The notes under the pieces were generated by a model that made no database searches, had not been told where the DNA came from, and saw only the letters and a program-made list of their open reading frames with translations. From Sphaerosporella brunnea (Eukaryota; Ascomycota; Pezizomycetes; Pezizales; Pyronemataceae): a stretch of 64,000 nucleotides of DNA. Position numbers and translations under genes: made by a program. The number at the start of each line of letters is the position of its first letter. Within the stretch, counting starts at the first letter, position 1. The stretch is from positions 1 to 64,000 of the forward strand of contig VXIS01000111.1 in the NCBI GenBank assembly GCA_008704415.1, given 5' to 3'. This document shows positions 43,192 to 54,802 of this stretch, piece after piece.

Positions 43192-43499
43192 GAGTGATTG
43201 CCGTGCTCGACAACCTCGGCCTCCTTATCAACGGGTCCGTGCTCAGTGAGGGAATGGTCGACGTCGAAGTCATTGCCATGCTTGAAAACCTCGGCCTGCT
43301 TGTCCAGCAGTTCGTGCTCAGTGAGGGAATGGTCGACGTCGAAGTCATTGCCATGCTTGAAAACCTCGGCCTGCTTGTCCAGCAGTTCGTGCTCAGCAGT
43401 GAAATCGTCGAAGCGATTTGCCTGCTCGACAACCTCGGCCTAAGGCCGCTCACTCGGATGATTCGCAGCGGGCAAATCATCATCGACGTCGCTGTTTGA
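42933..43499 (+). CDS. Hypothetical repeat protein (188 aa), doubtful
   Basis: Open frame spanning the minisatellite. The N-terminal 90 residues are mixed and unremarkable. Residues about 87-170 are four leucine/valine-rich repeats (LDNLGLL.., MLENLGLLVQQ) that could form amphipathic helices. No homolog is recognised, and the opposite strand is also open through the array, so this may be a chance frame kept open by the 75-bp unit length. Confidence 0.25.
   Translation: MSVLSFQQRESTSAVDQPCTSVDHAAPHQAGWPAFQSCLRRLRPMTSHNRDSGAVTAALNAASTASQQDVAVSTAWLLDVFSGHNVRVIAVLDNLGLLINGSVLSEGMVDVEVIAMLENLGLLVQQFVLSEGMVDVEVIAMLENLGLLVQQFVLSSEIVEAICLLDNLGLRPLTRMIRSGQIIIDVAV
43192..43452. repeat. 75-bp minisatellite with coding-length unit
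   Basis: Two perfect 75-bp units (43240-43314 and 43315-43389) are flanked by diverged units on both sides. The unit is a multiple of three, so several frames stay open. The minus strand reads an acidic 25-residue repeat (AEVFKHGNDFDVDHSLTEHE followed by LLDKQ). The + strand reads a hydrophobic repeat (VEVIAMLENLGLLVQQFVLS) within an open frame from 42933 to 43499. Which, if either, is expressed is unclear; the minus frame is closed by stops at both ends of the array. Confidence 0.8.
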
Positions 43500-43967
43500 T
43501 TTCAAAGAACTCTTGGCCCGCTTCAGTGTTTTCCACTAATCGGTGCAGCTTGGGCCAATCCTTAAGCGCTGCTTGCAGCTGCACTCCAGCAAACCGGTAC
43601 GCTTCGTCAGGTGAATCACGTACTGCATGTGCTGGTTACACGGGGTACATGTGGTGAGCCACTTTGTTTGTCATTCCTAGCCAAGATTGAGTGATTGCTC
43701 TGCGCTTACTTGTCTGATAGTGTTTCTCGTCCCCACCGTGCGGATCCACATTGGAATGCTTGTCGATCATTGCCATTTGTAAGTGGCGCTGAGAGGGTCG
43801 GCTGGGTGTTTTCTGTTAGAAGTAACCTTGATTATTTCAGCAGGGCAAGGTGGCATCGATGTGGGGTGTGTTCGAAGAAATGTTGGTTGGAGGTCTGTAG
43901 TATCAGAAGAAAAGATCTGAAAAACAAACAGCGTCTGGCAGAGCTGTGCAGCGCTTGGGTCCTGTCG

Positions 43968-44010
43968 ATTTTGTTTGTTTCAATCATATTGCATTCGGCC
44001 GCTTGCGTTG
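43968..44010 (+). repeat. Dispersed short repeat (ATTGCATTCGGCCGCTTGCG)
   Basis: About 42 bp nearly identical to 62783-62825, followed in both places by an ATGGCA and purine-rich DNA. Likely a shared scrap of one transposon, possibly a LINE end. Confidence 0.65.
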
Positions 44011-44202
44011 ATGGCATATAGAACTCAGAAACACCGCTGCACCTAGGCACGTGGGCTACTGTAGGGTCCGCTCCTCTGAGAAACAGGAAAGAAGAAAAGG
44101 AAACACGGAAGCAGAAACAAGCATAAATCGCACCGGGACAAAGGAAACAGATTCAGGCCCCAATCGGCCGCATTCAGGCCGCATTCGGCCAGATTCCCAC
44201 GC

Positions 44203-44433
44203 TCGTGTTACTCAAGCAGGCCATCACTGCCTGTATGCAGCGCTCGTCGGCCAGTAGGTCCCTGACCGTCGTATTCACCTTCCGCCTCCACTTGCCCCCA
44301 TCACGCGTCGCTGTAGCCACAGCCTGCCACAGGGTTATCTGCTCGTTTTGCCACCGTCGGCATGTCTTGAAGAGGTGGGTCCGGGTCTGCTGCCGTTTCA
44401 GCTGGATCCTGTCGAGATGCGCGGCTTGAGAAA
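44203..44433 (-). mobile_element. LINE-type reverse-transcriptase ORF, 3'-terminal fragment
   Basis: The minus strand encodes RTHLFKTCRRWQNEQITLWQ, TRDGGKWRRK, VRDLLADERCIQAVMACL. It resembles the extreme C terminus of ORF2 of fungal Tad1-like LINEs (HLF..C..W..EQ..LW, then L...ERC.QAV..FL). A relative lies at 56206-56460 (LLSDERCTQAVLTFLSSTKV). The polymerase core is absent; 5' truncation is usual for LINE copies. Confidence 0.6.
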
Positions 44434-44513
44434 CGTATCACAGGTCTGAATGTCCTTATGCTACAATTCTTTCCTCATTCCCTCGCACAAAGCCAAAGAA
44501 CAATGAAAGAAAG

Positions 44514-44702
44514 GTCGCGTCAACTGGAGGCAGTGCAATACCAGCGACACAGTGGGAACCGACATGCGCAAGCACAGCGGCCAGTCCCCTGGCGACAAAA
44601 ATGAGATTAATAAATGACGGTCCATATAGAACCATTTCAGATATTAAACTGAAAAGAACAGATACTACACTTGATCTAAGCCAAAAGGCTGAAGAATTTG
44701 TT
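44514..44702 (-). ncRNA. U2 spliceosomal snRNA
   Basis: U2 pairs with the intron branch site. On the minus strand the conserved 5' domain is present: the GCCTTTTGGC stem (44680-44689), then TTAGATCAAGTGTAGTATCT containing the branch-point-pairing GTAGTA. TGTTCTTTTCAGTTTAATAT and an AATGG...ACCGTCATTTATTAA stem IIb region follow. An Sm-type site (CTCATTTTTGTC, near 44595-44606) is followed by a 3' stem-loop with CTGGTATTGCACTGCCTCCA, like the U2 stem-loop IV that binds U2A'/U2B''. The length of about 189 nt is right. The 5' and 3' ends are estimated to within a few bases. It appears complete and probably functional; a retrocopy is the alternative. Confidence 0.9.
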
Positions 44703-44793
44703 AGCATATTTTCGATGGTGATGATATTTGGGGGTGTTGAGAACGTACCAAAGAGAGCTAAGGAAAAAGAAGAGGAAGAGGAGGGAAGCGCGG

Positions 44794-44801
44794 TATTTAT
44801 A
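44794..44801 (-). promoter_or_regulatory. TATA box upstream of U2
   Basis: The minus strand reads TATAAATA about 93 nt before the estimated U2 start. It could be the core promoter of the snRNA gene. Confidence 0.4.
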
Positions 44802-47269
44802 GTCGGACCATGAGGCTCTGCTCTGGATTTTGGCCGACAGGCTTGGGGTCGCCAAGACATACATACTCCACTTCACTGTCACTCATACACTGCTCATTCC
44901 GAACTTCTGCCGCGTCGTCGATCGTCATAATTATCGAACACCCCAGGTCAATCGTGGAGGACGGACATTCAGACTTCTACTCTATATAAGGAAAGGCAAA
45001 TGCTCTACACCGTACAGTGCTTGGCGAGTGTACTGGACGGCTCTCTATATGGCTGGAGAAGTGGCGGCGCTATGTTTTCCTCCACTCTTATCTTCTTATA
45101 GAATTATACTATGTACTGTCGGATTGTTTGTAATGAGTCAACAGCCGTGCGCCGACCACACGGTGTACAGTCATCAGTACAGCGCCACATAATGTCAAGT
45201 CATATGTAGGTTGCAGTCGAGGCGTATATGTGTGAAACACGGAGCAGTCGTTTTCATCCAGTCTCGTCGCTGAAGCTCCTCCGCGGCACCGCAGTCGCTT
45301 CAGAATCCGACGGTCGCAAATTTATGGTTGAGCCTCCGGAAAACGTGACACCAACCGCTCCATTAGGGATAGATAGATGCTGCACTCTCCATTCGGTAAC
45401 ATCAATAGCGGGTGCGGCATCAGCGACCGCCTTGGTTGCGGCTGCGGGTCCCAAACCAGCGACCTGTTTCCCCAAACCGCCATTGGCGCCAAAGCCAGAA
45501 TGCTTTTGGCAAGAAACGAAACCCGCATGTTGCAAACACTGTTTTTGAGTTGCCTGTCACTACCGCTTTTCACTGCTGAGCTCACGGGAGCAAACTCGGC
45601 CCCGGTCGCAGCAGGGCGCCACGGATTGGAGAGTGACCGTGCGACTTGCAGGTTTCGAGTTGATTCTCGTCGCTCGCTGCCAGAACACAGGTGGTAGTGG
45701 TCTTCCATGAACCTTGGGTCCCGTGGGGGATAGAGCGTGTGGCTAGACTTTCAGGTCGAAGCTGTCCCAACTCGCAACGTTGATAGGCTGCCAAAGCTAA
45801 AGAGCACCATCCACGGAACAGACCCGATCTTGTTCGGAGGGCCGGGGGACGCGGTGGTCATCGCATGCCGCAAGACGACAAGAAGGCGCAATGGAGCCTG
45901 GATAGCCTGTCGCGTTTGGATCGTCGATGCCAGGTGAGGCCCAACATGGGACGAGGAATGATGGCAGCAATTGGTTCCATTCCAGCCATCGATGACTCCC
46001 AGCCTGTGACCGCACTCGCTGATTCGGCGGTGGAAAGCTGTCAGTTCGTCATCGCCGTCGCACAGGCTGCGTCGTTTGAAGTGTGGCACTACATCCGCAG
46101 TCAAACCTACGAGAAGGCGGCGGGACAATGCTGGAGCTGGTGTTGCAGTTGCAACGTGCCCAGCGACTGCGGTTGTTCGCACCGCGTTTTCGATTCCTGG
46201 ATCGAGCTGGCTGTAGGCATTCAGGTAGCGATCTCAAGGTTGTACATTTGGGGCTTACCGCGGAAGACCAGCTCCACATTTAGCATCTGGCATTGAGTTT
46301 CCTCCACAAGTATCGGGTTTGGTGTGGAGGATGCGGTCGAGGGTGAGGAAGATGTGGCATTCATGCTGGCGGTGGCAGGCCACGCGAAGAGTTGGCTCCC
46401 TCCATATCACGCGAACGTCCTATTTCTACTTCGCTCGTGATTGTCACTGCAACGTTATCTGCGAAAAAGCAATTAACCGTCGCTTTGACGCGGACTTGTA
46501 TCTTCCAAAAACACCTGTCACCACAACATTTTGTGCCTGGCCACAGTATAGTGTTCAGATGCTATCGCGAGTACTTATCTGCCCACCTTGGTCACTGTTG
46601 CGAGCAGACTCGTGTTTGTGTCCCTCCTCGAGCACATCGAACGGGTCCGGCGCACCGGCAGTGTGCGGCCCACCTTCCAGCACTACAGACGGTCCCACGC
46701 AGAGAGGAAAATCGCGCAGTTGCAGTTACGCTGTGCACGGGCGATAAAGTTGACGCATGGATCAAAGGCGGTCCAGCCGCCCTCACATTGCGCCCTGAAG
46801 TGATGATCGTGATCAACAAACCTGGGGTTTTCGGGTGGCTATTGGATTCTGGTAATCGTACGAGCAGTCCGTGTCAGCACACCAATCGGCCAGGACCCAC
46901 GGAAACATTCGGTTTGTTTTTATGTGGAGCGTGCAAAATCGTTGGACTGAAATATGCAATGCTATCGGCAGCCGCTGATAGCGGCCGGGCAAGCCAGCTT
47001 GTGGTTAGACCAGGCGGCGGCGTGTTGCAGCGGCCCCATGGCACGCCGTCTGTCAGAGTGCGAGGGATTCGGTTTAAAGACCCGGCGTCGCAACCGCCAC
47101 AGTTTACGCGATGCAGATGAAGGTACCAGGATATGGATATCGTAAAAAAACTACCATCCTGCGACCATCTCGTTGTTTTTCCTTTGTCCGGTGGAAATGT
47201 TTTGTGCAGTTTTGATTTCGTCGCCGTTGCTCACGTCACGGTTGTGGTATATCGCGGCATTGTGCGGAC

Positions 47270-47385
47270 CACACTCCAGAGAGCCAGCCCACGATTTTCG
47301 AAGCCTAAATTGCCAGGCGGGCTTTCAGATCCGCCCACATCTGCGCAACGCAGTCGGCCGGGCTTGCTGGCTGGCTGTTGAGTGC
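47270..47385. mobile_element. Fragment related to the 455-bp hAT MITE
   Basis: AGAGCCAGCCC at the left and GGCTTGCTGGCTGGCTGTTG at the right match the subterminal regions of the element at 30701. The central CCGCCCACATCTGCGCAACG also matches. The terminal bases have decayed and no target duplication is clear. Confidence 0.5.
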
Positions 47386-50300
47386 GTTGTATACACAAGT
47401 GGCTTTGCAGCGATGTCGAGCGAAGCATTGTGGGATGATCTGGTTTTTCGATCTCCTTTTACCTGGATGCGGGTCGAATAGATACCAGCATGTGAGCACG
47501 CCGGTCAGAGTGCGCTGGGTAGCTCACGAAATGTATATCGCAGGTGCTTGGCAGCGGACACGGAGAAACAAACCAAGCAAACGGGTAACTCTCTGCAAGA
47601 TGAAGTTCCGCGATGGACGGCTCGGGGACAGGTTTGTCGATTCCGTCCACACAATGGTTGAGACTCGTGGACGAACGGAATGGTGGTCGTTTGCGTGCGG
47701 CTAACCCTGTCAGTGGCTTCTGGAGCAGTCGTAGTGTACCGCTGTAGATGGCCACAACTCGGGAGCGGGTTGGTGAACGGCACTGGCTGTCCTGCCTGGC
47801 AAATAGATTGCCCTTAGAGACGGCGCATAAAGAACGCATGCCGCAGCAACGCAACGTTGCGCGGATGGGCGGGGTGGGTAAATCTCAACTTTTTATAACC
47901 GATTGCCGGCGTTGGCACGGCATAACATCGCCTTGTGTTCCTGGAATCGCTGGCGGGCGCGCGTAAAATACGGGTGAGGGCAAGGCTGCGCAGTGAGCAG
48001 TCAATCCCCCCACTGCTGAGTACATCGAGCCGGGGGTCATCCTGAGCGAGTAACAAATCCCGGCCGTGAATGCGGACTTCTCCGATGGATCGAACGCGGT
48101 TCTCTGCTGCTCGCGCTCGTGCTCGGACTACCGCCGTGCGGCCGTACATGCGCCCTGGTCGTATCGGTGGAAACTATCAGCAGTCCATGGAGACTGCGAT
48201 TTCGCTGATACCGTGTTGAATCCGTCACCACGTCGCTGACGTACACGCCCCCCTGTGCCATAAAATGCCGCCGGCACGCACAGCGGCGCGGTGGAGCACA
48301 TCCGCTTGGTACTGATAGCAGCGGGGGTTAGATATCGATGGGCTGGCAACTAACCATTCTGGTTTATACGCTGTGTATCAGCGCTTTCCGCACAGCAAGT
48401 GTACTTCCCGGAACAGCGGTTGGTTCGAGAACCACCCAGGAAGCGGATTGCGCTCGTAACAGTGGATTCACGCGACATGCACGCCGTCGACGGTGATAGC
48501 GTGATCACGGGATACGGTCGGGGTTGGACCACCGCTGCATAGCTATGCACCGTGCTGATTGGTAGGCATAGTGGGGGAGGAAAGCACGTTATTCGCGACG
48601 CTGGAGTTGTCGTATATATCACGGCGCAGGTGGCACGGTTGGGTGGGGCAATGCCTGTGCAGCAGCAGGGAGTGTTCCGCTAATATCGTCTGTGATCAGT
48701 GCAGAACAGGAATATTGTCAATATATGGGTTGTACAGCATGGCAAAACATCGGAACAGTTGCCCCAGCCCACGTCTTGCGTATATGACTAGCCGCATCAC
48801 TGGGCTGGAAGCGTAGGCACATTTGGAGCAATCAGGAGGTGTCCCATCGTCGCTTTGCGCACGGGTAACGGGTATTCTCTCTGGGTATGCATGTGCAGTG
48901 CACCACCCTCCGATGTGCGCATCTATCCGCCCGCGCGAGCTGCATATGCTCTGAGTCCACCGCATGGACCTTTTTGGGTTTGAAGCAAGGAATGGGCAGC
49001 AGTGGATGCCGTCCATTAGTCTCGCCTGCCCTGCGCCGCCCTTTGTTTCCTCGGTGCACCTTATCTTTAGACATAGTGCATCCGCTCTAATCCTGGCGGA
49101 TTGACGGCGTTGTCAATGCTGCCATATTCATCAAAATACCCCTCAATGCGGGTTGATAGCTTGTGTTAGTGTGCCAGTGGGGCTGTCGGCGAAGGTTATG
49201 GGATGTAGAGCAGATGCCCGCTTGCTTTGCTCAATTGTGCCCCCGACAACACCGCGCTCCGTTTGTCACAACACAACCTGGCAATGATCCACGATCTCCC
49301 TCTAGCTGACTCACCTCACGATCACACCTCACGATCACACCATAGTGCAGCGCAAAGCGGAATTTTCGATCGTTATTATAGAATTCTGTAGCAGGACCAT
49401 CCTGCAGCTACCCATTTTCACCACGCTACTCGTCTATCACGGCCTCAAAGCGGTATCCCCAACCAAGGGGAACTCCTGGTACTGCAATCCGTGATAGCAC
49501 AACTGGATAGATTAGCTCCTGTTTCTATCGCAATCCCACCTGGAGGATTCTTACGTTTGACACTCTGTGGTTTGTAGGTGGCAAGTCGTTGCCCTCCTCG
49601 TCAATGAAGACGATGCTGTCGGAGATAAAGCGCTTTGGGGTGCCTACCAACACCCTGAGCGGTTATGACGACGACGATGTCGTCAGCGCCTGGTGGAATG
49701 GCAGGCTGTGTGTTTCCCATGTTGAATTGATTGTGATTGTATGGCTGTGGATGGAGAGTTCCCGGTGATTGATATCTGCGACTGGGGTTAAAAGTCGGGG
49801 CGCATATTGTCCGGTGCATGCACCTGGGTGCAAATGTGGTGTTCAAAATTGCTGCATTCAAATGTACCTACCGATGATACAATTGGTGGTGTCCGAATTG
49901 CGCGTAGAAATCTCTGGTACAGATAGGTTAGGGTCGCCATCTTTCATTGAAACCACCGCCACCAAATCCGCACAAGGCATCGTCACCGACCACCTCAACG
50001 CTGTTAGTGGAATTCATTGGTTCGCCGCTCCTCTGCGAGGGGCTGTAGCGACCCCAGCTCCTGCTGGCAGACCCCGCGAGGTTACTGCGCTCGTTCAAGA
50101 CGCACCGGACGATCTGTGTTTGCACCAGCTGGAGAAAGCCTTGATTCAGAGAATCTTGTACGTGCGGTAATAGAATACTGGGGAAAACCGGACCTGGCCA
50201 GCAATTCGCCAAACGACGAGAACGTTCTATGCCGGACTATTGGCAGTAGAGCATGCAGGTATTGGCTTAAAGTGTGGAGCGGTGTTCGGCAAGGTGAGGT

Positions 50301-50476
50301 GAAGGTTAGTTGATTAGGAGGAAGCAAGGCTCGAGGACCCGAGGTCTATCTACCCAGCCTCACTAAGCGTCACTCTACCTATGTACATCCCTACATAAAG
50401 AACAGACAGGCTTGAGTTGGCTGGGTATTATTAACAAAAAAAAGTTTCTTGGATGGGTCCGACAGGGACGATGTAG

Positions 50477-50655
50477 AGAAGTATCGTCAGGAGCCTTTCG
50501 CGAAATAGTTCCCCAGGGTTGCCGCCTGAGCAAATACTACGCTACTTTGAAAACGTCGACCGTATTCTGGAAGCCTACACTGCTGGAGATGTTTATGGAA
50601 CCCAGGAATTTGTCGACAAGGTGTACAAAACTTACCGCAAACACTCAATAGCGCG
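50477..50655 (+). pseudogene. Unrecognised coding-like fragment
   Basis: A 59-codon open frame without ATG: ..SSPGLPPEQILRYFENVD, ILEAYTAGDVYGTQEFVDKV, YKTYRKHSIAR then stop. It looks like a helical C terminus of a real protein. An acceptor-like GTCCGACAG lies shortly upstream at 50456-50464, though in a different frame. Confidence 0.25.
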
Positions 50656-51303
50656 TTAAATCCCAGAACCCGGGGTTGAGCTCCGGCCGTTAATTGTGAC
50701 GCGAGGCATCATACACTGTCATTCGCTCGCTTACTCTAAGACGTCGGTCTAGTTAGTCGGTCATGCTAGCGGATGGTAGCATTTTCTTCCGCGTGTCGCG
50801 TATCACGTATCGTCCTTTCATCACCCATAGCATTAAATCGCCTACGCTCATCCAAAAAACAATGGAAACCAAGTCCACCACCTCAGTGTCAGGCTGCTAC
50901 CATTCTCCGGCAGCCCCGGAGACCATACGTTTCATCCAGAAAGTCATCGGCCCGCGTGACAGGAATGCCGCCGTAATGTGCGTATTTCGGTCAGTCTATT
51001 TGAGCGTTGGACGGAATATTTTCGCACTGCCGACCACGAGCAAACAAACGGGGAGCAGGCCGAGAAATGATCACGGTTTTTGCGGCGTAAGCGCCACACT
51101 GTGGTGTTAATAGTAGCTCTCACAGAGAAATGAGTTGGAAAAGTGGAAATAGCCGTGATCATTTTAGGTCCATGCGTGTGTTCCGGCCGCTCAGTGAACC
51201 AATCCTCGCCTCGTTGTGGCGCTGATCGATAAGATAAGCCGTCCAGGCGACGCCACATCGCAACGCCACATCATGTTTCCCCAGCAACCCGTCGCTTATG
51301 TAA

Positions 51304-53640
51304 CGCGTCATCAACACAGCGCAATCAACCGGAATATATCAACCAATCCCGCAACACCACATATCCGCCTCCAGCCGGACCACCGTCTCCCGTGCGCACT
51401 CAACGTCTACGTCGCTTCCTGCTACACCTGCGCAGCCGTCGGCTACGATCCACCCCATCGACCACACCCCCATCACCACCAACAGCGATGGCCAACGTCT
51501 TCGTGTTCGCGCGTCCCAAACATCAAGCTCTTCGTACCGATTCACCTCCTCCGTCGTCGACCAGATAGCGTCCAACGCGACGCGTGAACAGATCGATCCG
51601 GTACTTCTCGACGAGCTGTCTGGCGCCGCCTTCTTCCCCGCCTCGAAGGCCATGAGCCAGCTGTTCAATTGGGCGGTGGACACAGCTGTTTACGATATCG
51701 CCTCCTCGCGGTGGAAATCATGGCCCTCCTCGCTGACCGAGGGCAACGTACTTGCCTTTTTCCAGAGCGTCGTCGACAACGTGCTGCTGGACAAGCTCTG
51801 CAACATCACCGGTGCACGTGTATACCCTTACGTCCCCTCGACCACCGTCCTCATCCGCGGCGGCGACTGTCGCCGCAAGACCGACCTGCTTATGTCAACC
51901 CGCATCCCGAACGGACCTACACTGCCTACCGCCGATATCGACCTGAACTTTGCCACGCTGCCTCGAACGCGCTACGACTGGCGATGTATCCGCATCGTGG
52001 GCGAGCTGAACACGAATCCCTACGAATCCGATTGCGACAGCACCTTGGCCCAGCTGGCCAAGTACGTGCGTGAGATGTTCAATGCACAGCCGAGTCGGCG
52101 ATGGGTGCACGTTTTCACGCTGTGCGGCGCCAGTCTGCGTGCCTGGCTGTTTGATCGCTCCGGCGCGACTTCGTCAAGGTTGTTAGACATCAACGCGGAG
52201 CCTGTCCTCTTTCTTCGCATTGTGTGTGGTTACGCCCTGATGGATGCCAGCGCGGTAGGTTTCGATCCTTCGATCAAGTGGTCCCGCAATGGTGTCGAGG
52301 AAACCTACGACCCCTCGCTCGCTGCCGTGCGGCTGTCCACGACAGCTCATCCGTATCTTTATGCTCCTCTTGGCAACGACACCGGACGGTCAGAACCTGT
52401 CAAGTTGGAGATTCACCCAAATCCACTTTTCAATCGCCGTTCGATCGTCACCCGGGGCAGCGTCTGTTGGAAGGCTCGTCGCATCTCTGACGAGCCGTCC
52501 GTGGCCACCTGGTCCACCGCGAAGTCCGCAAAGGCCTGGCCCTACGTTGTCAAAGACCAGAGGCGGGCTGCGGAGCGACAGTCCGAGTGCGATATCATTT
52601 CTTCCATGCGGCGGTCTAGTAATCGACAGGAAGTTGGTCTTCCCTAATACCACTGGTATGGAGATCTCACCGAAGACGGTCAATCGGTGGACATCATCAG
52701 CACCGTGAGGCGTGGCTGCATCATCGAAAAGCCTCAGATGGAGACCGGTAGCATGCCCGACCCTCCCACCAGACCGACGCCTCGCAGCAGTAAACAATCC
52801 TCGATCATGCCGCCGCTGACCTGGACCACCAGTCGTGGCACGAAGCGTCGATCCACAGCCGAAGATGTGCCGGAATCCAAGCGCGCCAGGCATGATGACG
52901 TTTCCCCCTGCAACAACCGCATCTTCAGCCGCCTCGTCATGGCCCCCGTCGGCAGAGCCATCGATACCTTTACAATGATCACCGAGCTCTTGGAGGCCAT
53001 GCGTGATGCCATCCGGGGTCACCGCACGCTGTACAACACCCACCGCATCCTGCACCGTAATGTCTCCCTGTTCAATATCCTGATCGACGACGATCCCAGC
53101 CGTCCCGGCAAGGGCCTGCTTATCGACCTCGATCTGGCCATCCGTCGTGAAAGGATCGGCACTACGGGTGCCTCGCACCGCACCGGTACGCAGGACTTCA
53201 TGGCGCCAGGCCTGCTCATCGATCAACCGCACTCCTTCCGCCACGACCTGGAGAGCTTCTTTTACGTCCTTCTCTGGATCGCCACATATTACACCGTACC
53301 CCACGGCGACGGATCCGTGACCGAGACACGCTTGCCGCCCTCGCACATCCAGACGATATTCGCCGCCTGCGACAAGGCGGGTCGCGACTACTCGTTGATG
53401 GGAATCGTCAAGTCGTGCTTCGTCCTAGACAACTCTGCCTTCGACAAGGGCTGTCTCTCCATCTTGGCCGACGACATGCGCGAGGCCCTAGGCCCACTAT
53501 TGTCCCAGTGGCGGGACGCGCTGTATCCCTCTGGGTACAGCATGTACCGCGTGACCACCTCCCCCGACGCCGAGGCCGATCTGTGGCAGCGCTTGATCGA
53601 CGCTTGTCAAGCGCAGATCGATTATTTGGACGGCCGATGA
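51304..53640 (+). pseudogene. FunK1-type fungal protein kinase, one in-frame stop
   Basis: FunK1 (Pkinase_fungal) proteins are a large kinase-like family in mushroom-forming fungi, biological role mostly unknown. The frame is open from 51304 with a Ser/Thr-rich N terminus but no in-frame ATG before 51652; an ATG at 51273 is in another frame. The N-terminal domain runs through VGELNTNPYESD. The N-lobe has VTRGSVCWKARR and VVKDQRRAAERQSECDI. A TAA (52645-52647) interrupts EVGLP*YHWYGDL. The same frame resumes without loss (VDIISTVRRG), so one substitution explains it. The C-lobe has ILHRNVSLFNILI, where Asn (53059-53061) stands for the usual catalytic Asp, then LLIDLDLAI, GTQDFMAPGLL and HDLESFFYVLLWI, ending at 53640. 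Two lesions suggest loss of activity. Confidence 0.85.
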
Positions 53641-54802
53641 TGCTATCGGCAGCTGGCAGTGCGCCGGAGTGCGGATGTATATCCAGCCGAGCCAGCGGTA
53701 GGTTATATGGGGGAGGGTGCTGTGGCCCGGTGCACCACCACGTCGGGGGAGAGGCCTATGACCTCTGTGACTTTGGAAATAGTTCGGCGGGGAGCAGTCG
53801 GGGAACGGCAACAACGAGCAACGTGGGGTACGCAGCCGTGTTGCGGTACGGTTATAAAATAGGATAGCATAGGATATAGCAATACTTGCGAGGACGGTTG
53901 TCGGTTGGAGCGAGCAGGATGTCATTGGAGAGGGTATATGGGCAAAAGCAATCGTGGGCTGTACGCTGCATTATAATATTACCTTCCCCCCCGCGGACGC
54001 CGTGGCTTGCTACCACTCTACCACCTCCGCGGGGGCCGTCCTCTGTGCGTCTCCTCCAACACCACCGCCCAGCTTGAGCCCCTCAAGGTGCCAATGCGCC
54101 GGAGCCTACTGGCGGGCGTTCCGAAACATCCACGTTCTGGGCCAGCTGTTCAGGAAACGGCAAACTGCGACGCTGTGTTGCCAGGCCTCGACGGGGACGC
54201 GCGGCCACTCAGGCCAAGACAACATGCCGCACATGGAGATCAGGAGCTGCCTGCTCAGCGCGCCGGACTGCGGCCGTAACCTGCTCCCAGACTTTTCTCA
54301 AGGTGAGCCTAGGCCGTTCAGCACCCGGGCACACACTTACCGCGAAATCGATGCAGTGCTTTACCGGGTGAGTCGCGGGGCTCGGAAGGAATTTTACAAC
54401 ATCCACGCGGTGTCCAGTGCCATATTCCGTGTGGGATGTTGCGGCGTTTACATTTCGGCGGCAGAGAATACACTGGCCGCTGGGAATGCCGCGGCAACTT
54501 GGCGCCGGTAAAACGCTGTTGACACCTGGGTGTGTAACCACAGTCCGGAAAAAGAGACATGCAAGTGTTGACTGGCAGCCTTGACGGCCTTGGAGAGCTG
54601 CCGATGTGTTTACTTTCTCTGTCGTTAGGCCACTGGCAATTCAAGTTTTGGAGGTTTTTTCTTTTGCAGTTTCGATAAGCTTCCTTCACATGTGCCGCCG
54701 CCGACAGATTCCCCCGATCAAAATGACGCGTTCATTGTGACACGGTCAGAACGACCCCCACTCGGTTTGAGACTGACAACGCTACAGGCCACAGTTTCGT
54801 CC
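53641..54802. other. Gene-free stretch
   Basis: A 185-codon frame at 53954-54511 (+) has a plain composition and no domain. Nothing recognised. Confidence 0.3.

Larger units (their letters stand above)
44820..51303. other. Long stretch without a supportable gene
   Basis: The longest frames are 46392-47120 (+, 242 codons, no credible start) and 45865-46296 (+). None shows a domain. At 48395-48530 (+) a stretch reads VYFPEQRLVREPPRKRIALV and onward before stops. At 50477-50655 (+) a short frame ends with ILRYFENVDRILEAYTAGDV and VDKVYKTYRKHSIAR. Both look like scraps of real proteins but are unrecognised. 47270-47385 holds a MITE-like fragment, listed separately. Confidence 0.35.

Noticed and set aside
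46392..47120. 242-codon + strand frame
   Set aside because: Composition is unremarkable, other frames overlap it, there is no domain, and no good start or splice context.
52619..52700. Intron removing the TAA in the FunK1 gene (GTAATC...ATCAG)
   Set aside because: The length of 82 nt shifts the frame and creates a TGA two codons later; sequence on both sides of the TAA also reads as continuous kinase.
52390..53346. 318-codon minus-strand frame under the FunK1 gene
   Set aside because: Mirror frame of a GC-rich coding region; the opposite strand carries the recognisable kinase motifs.
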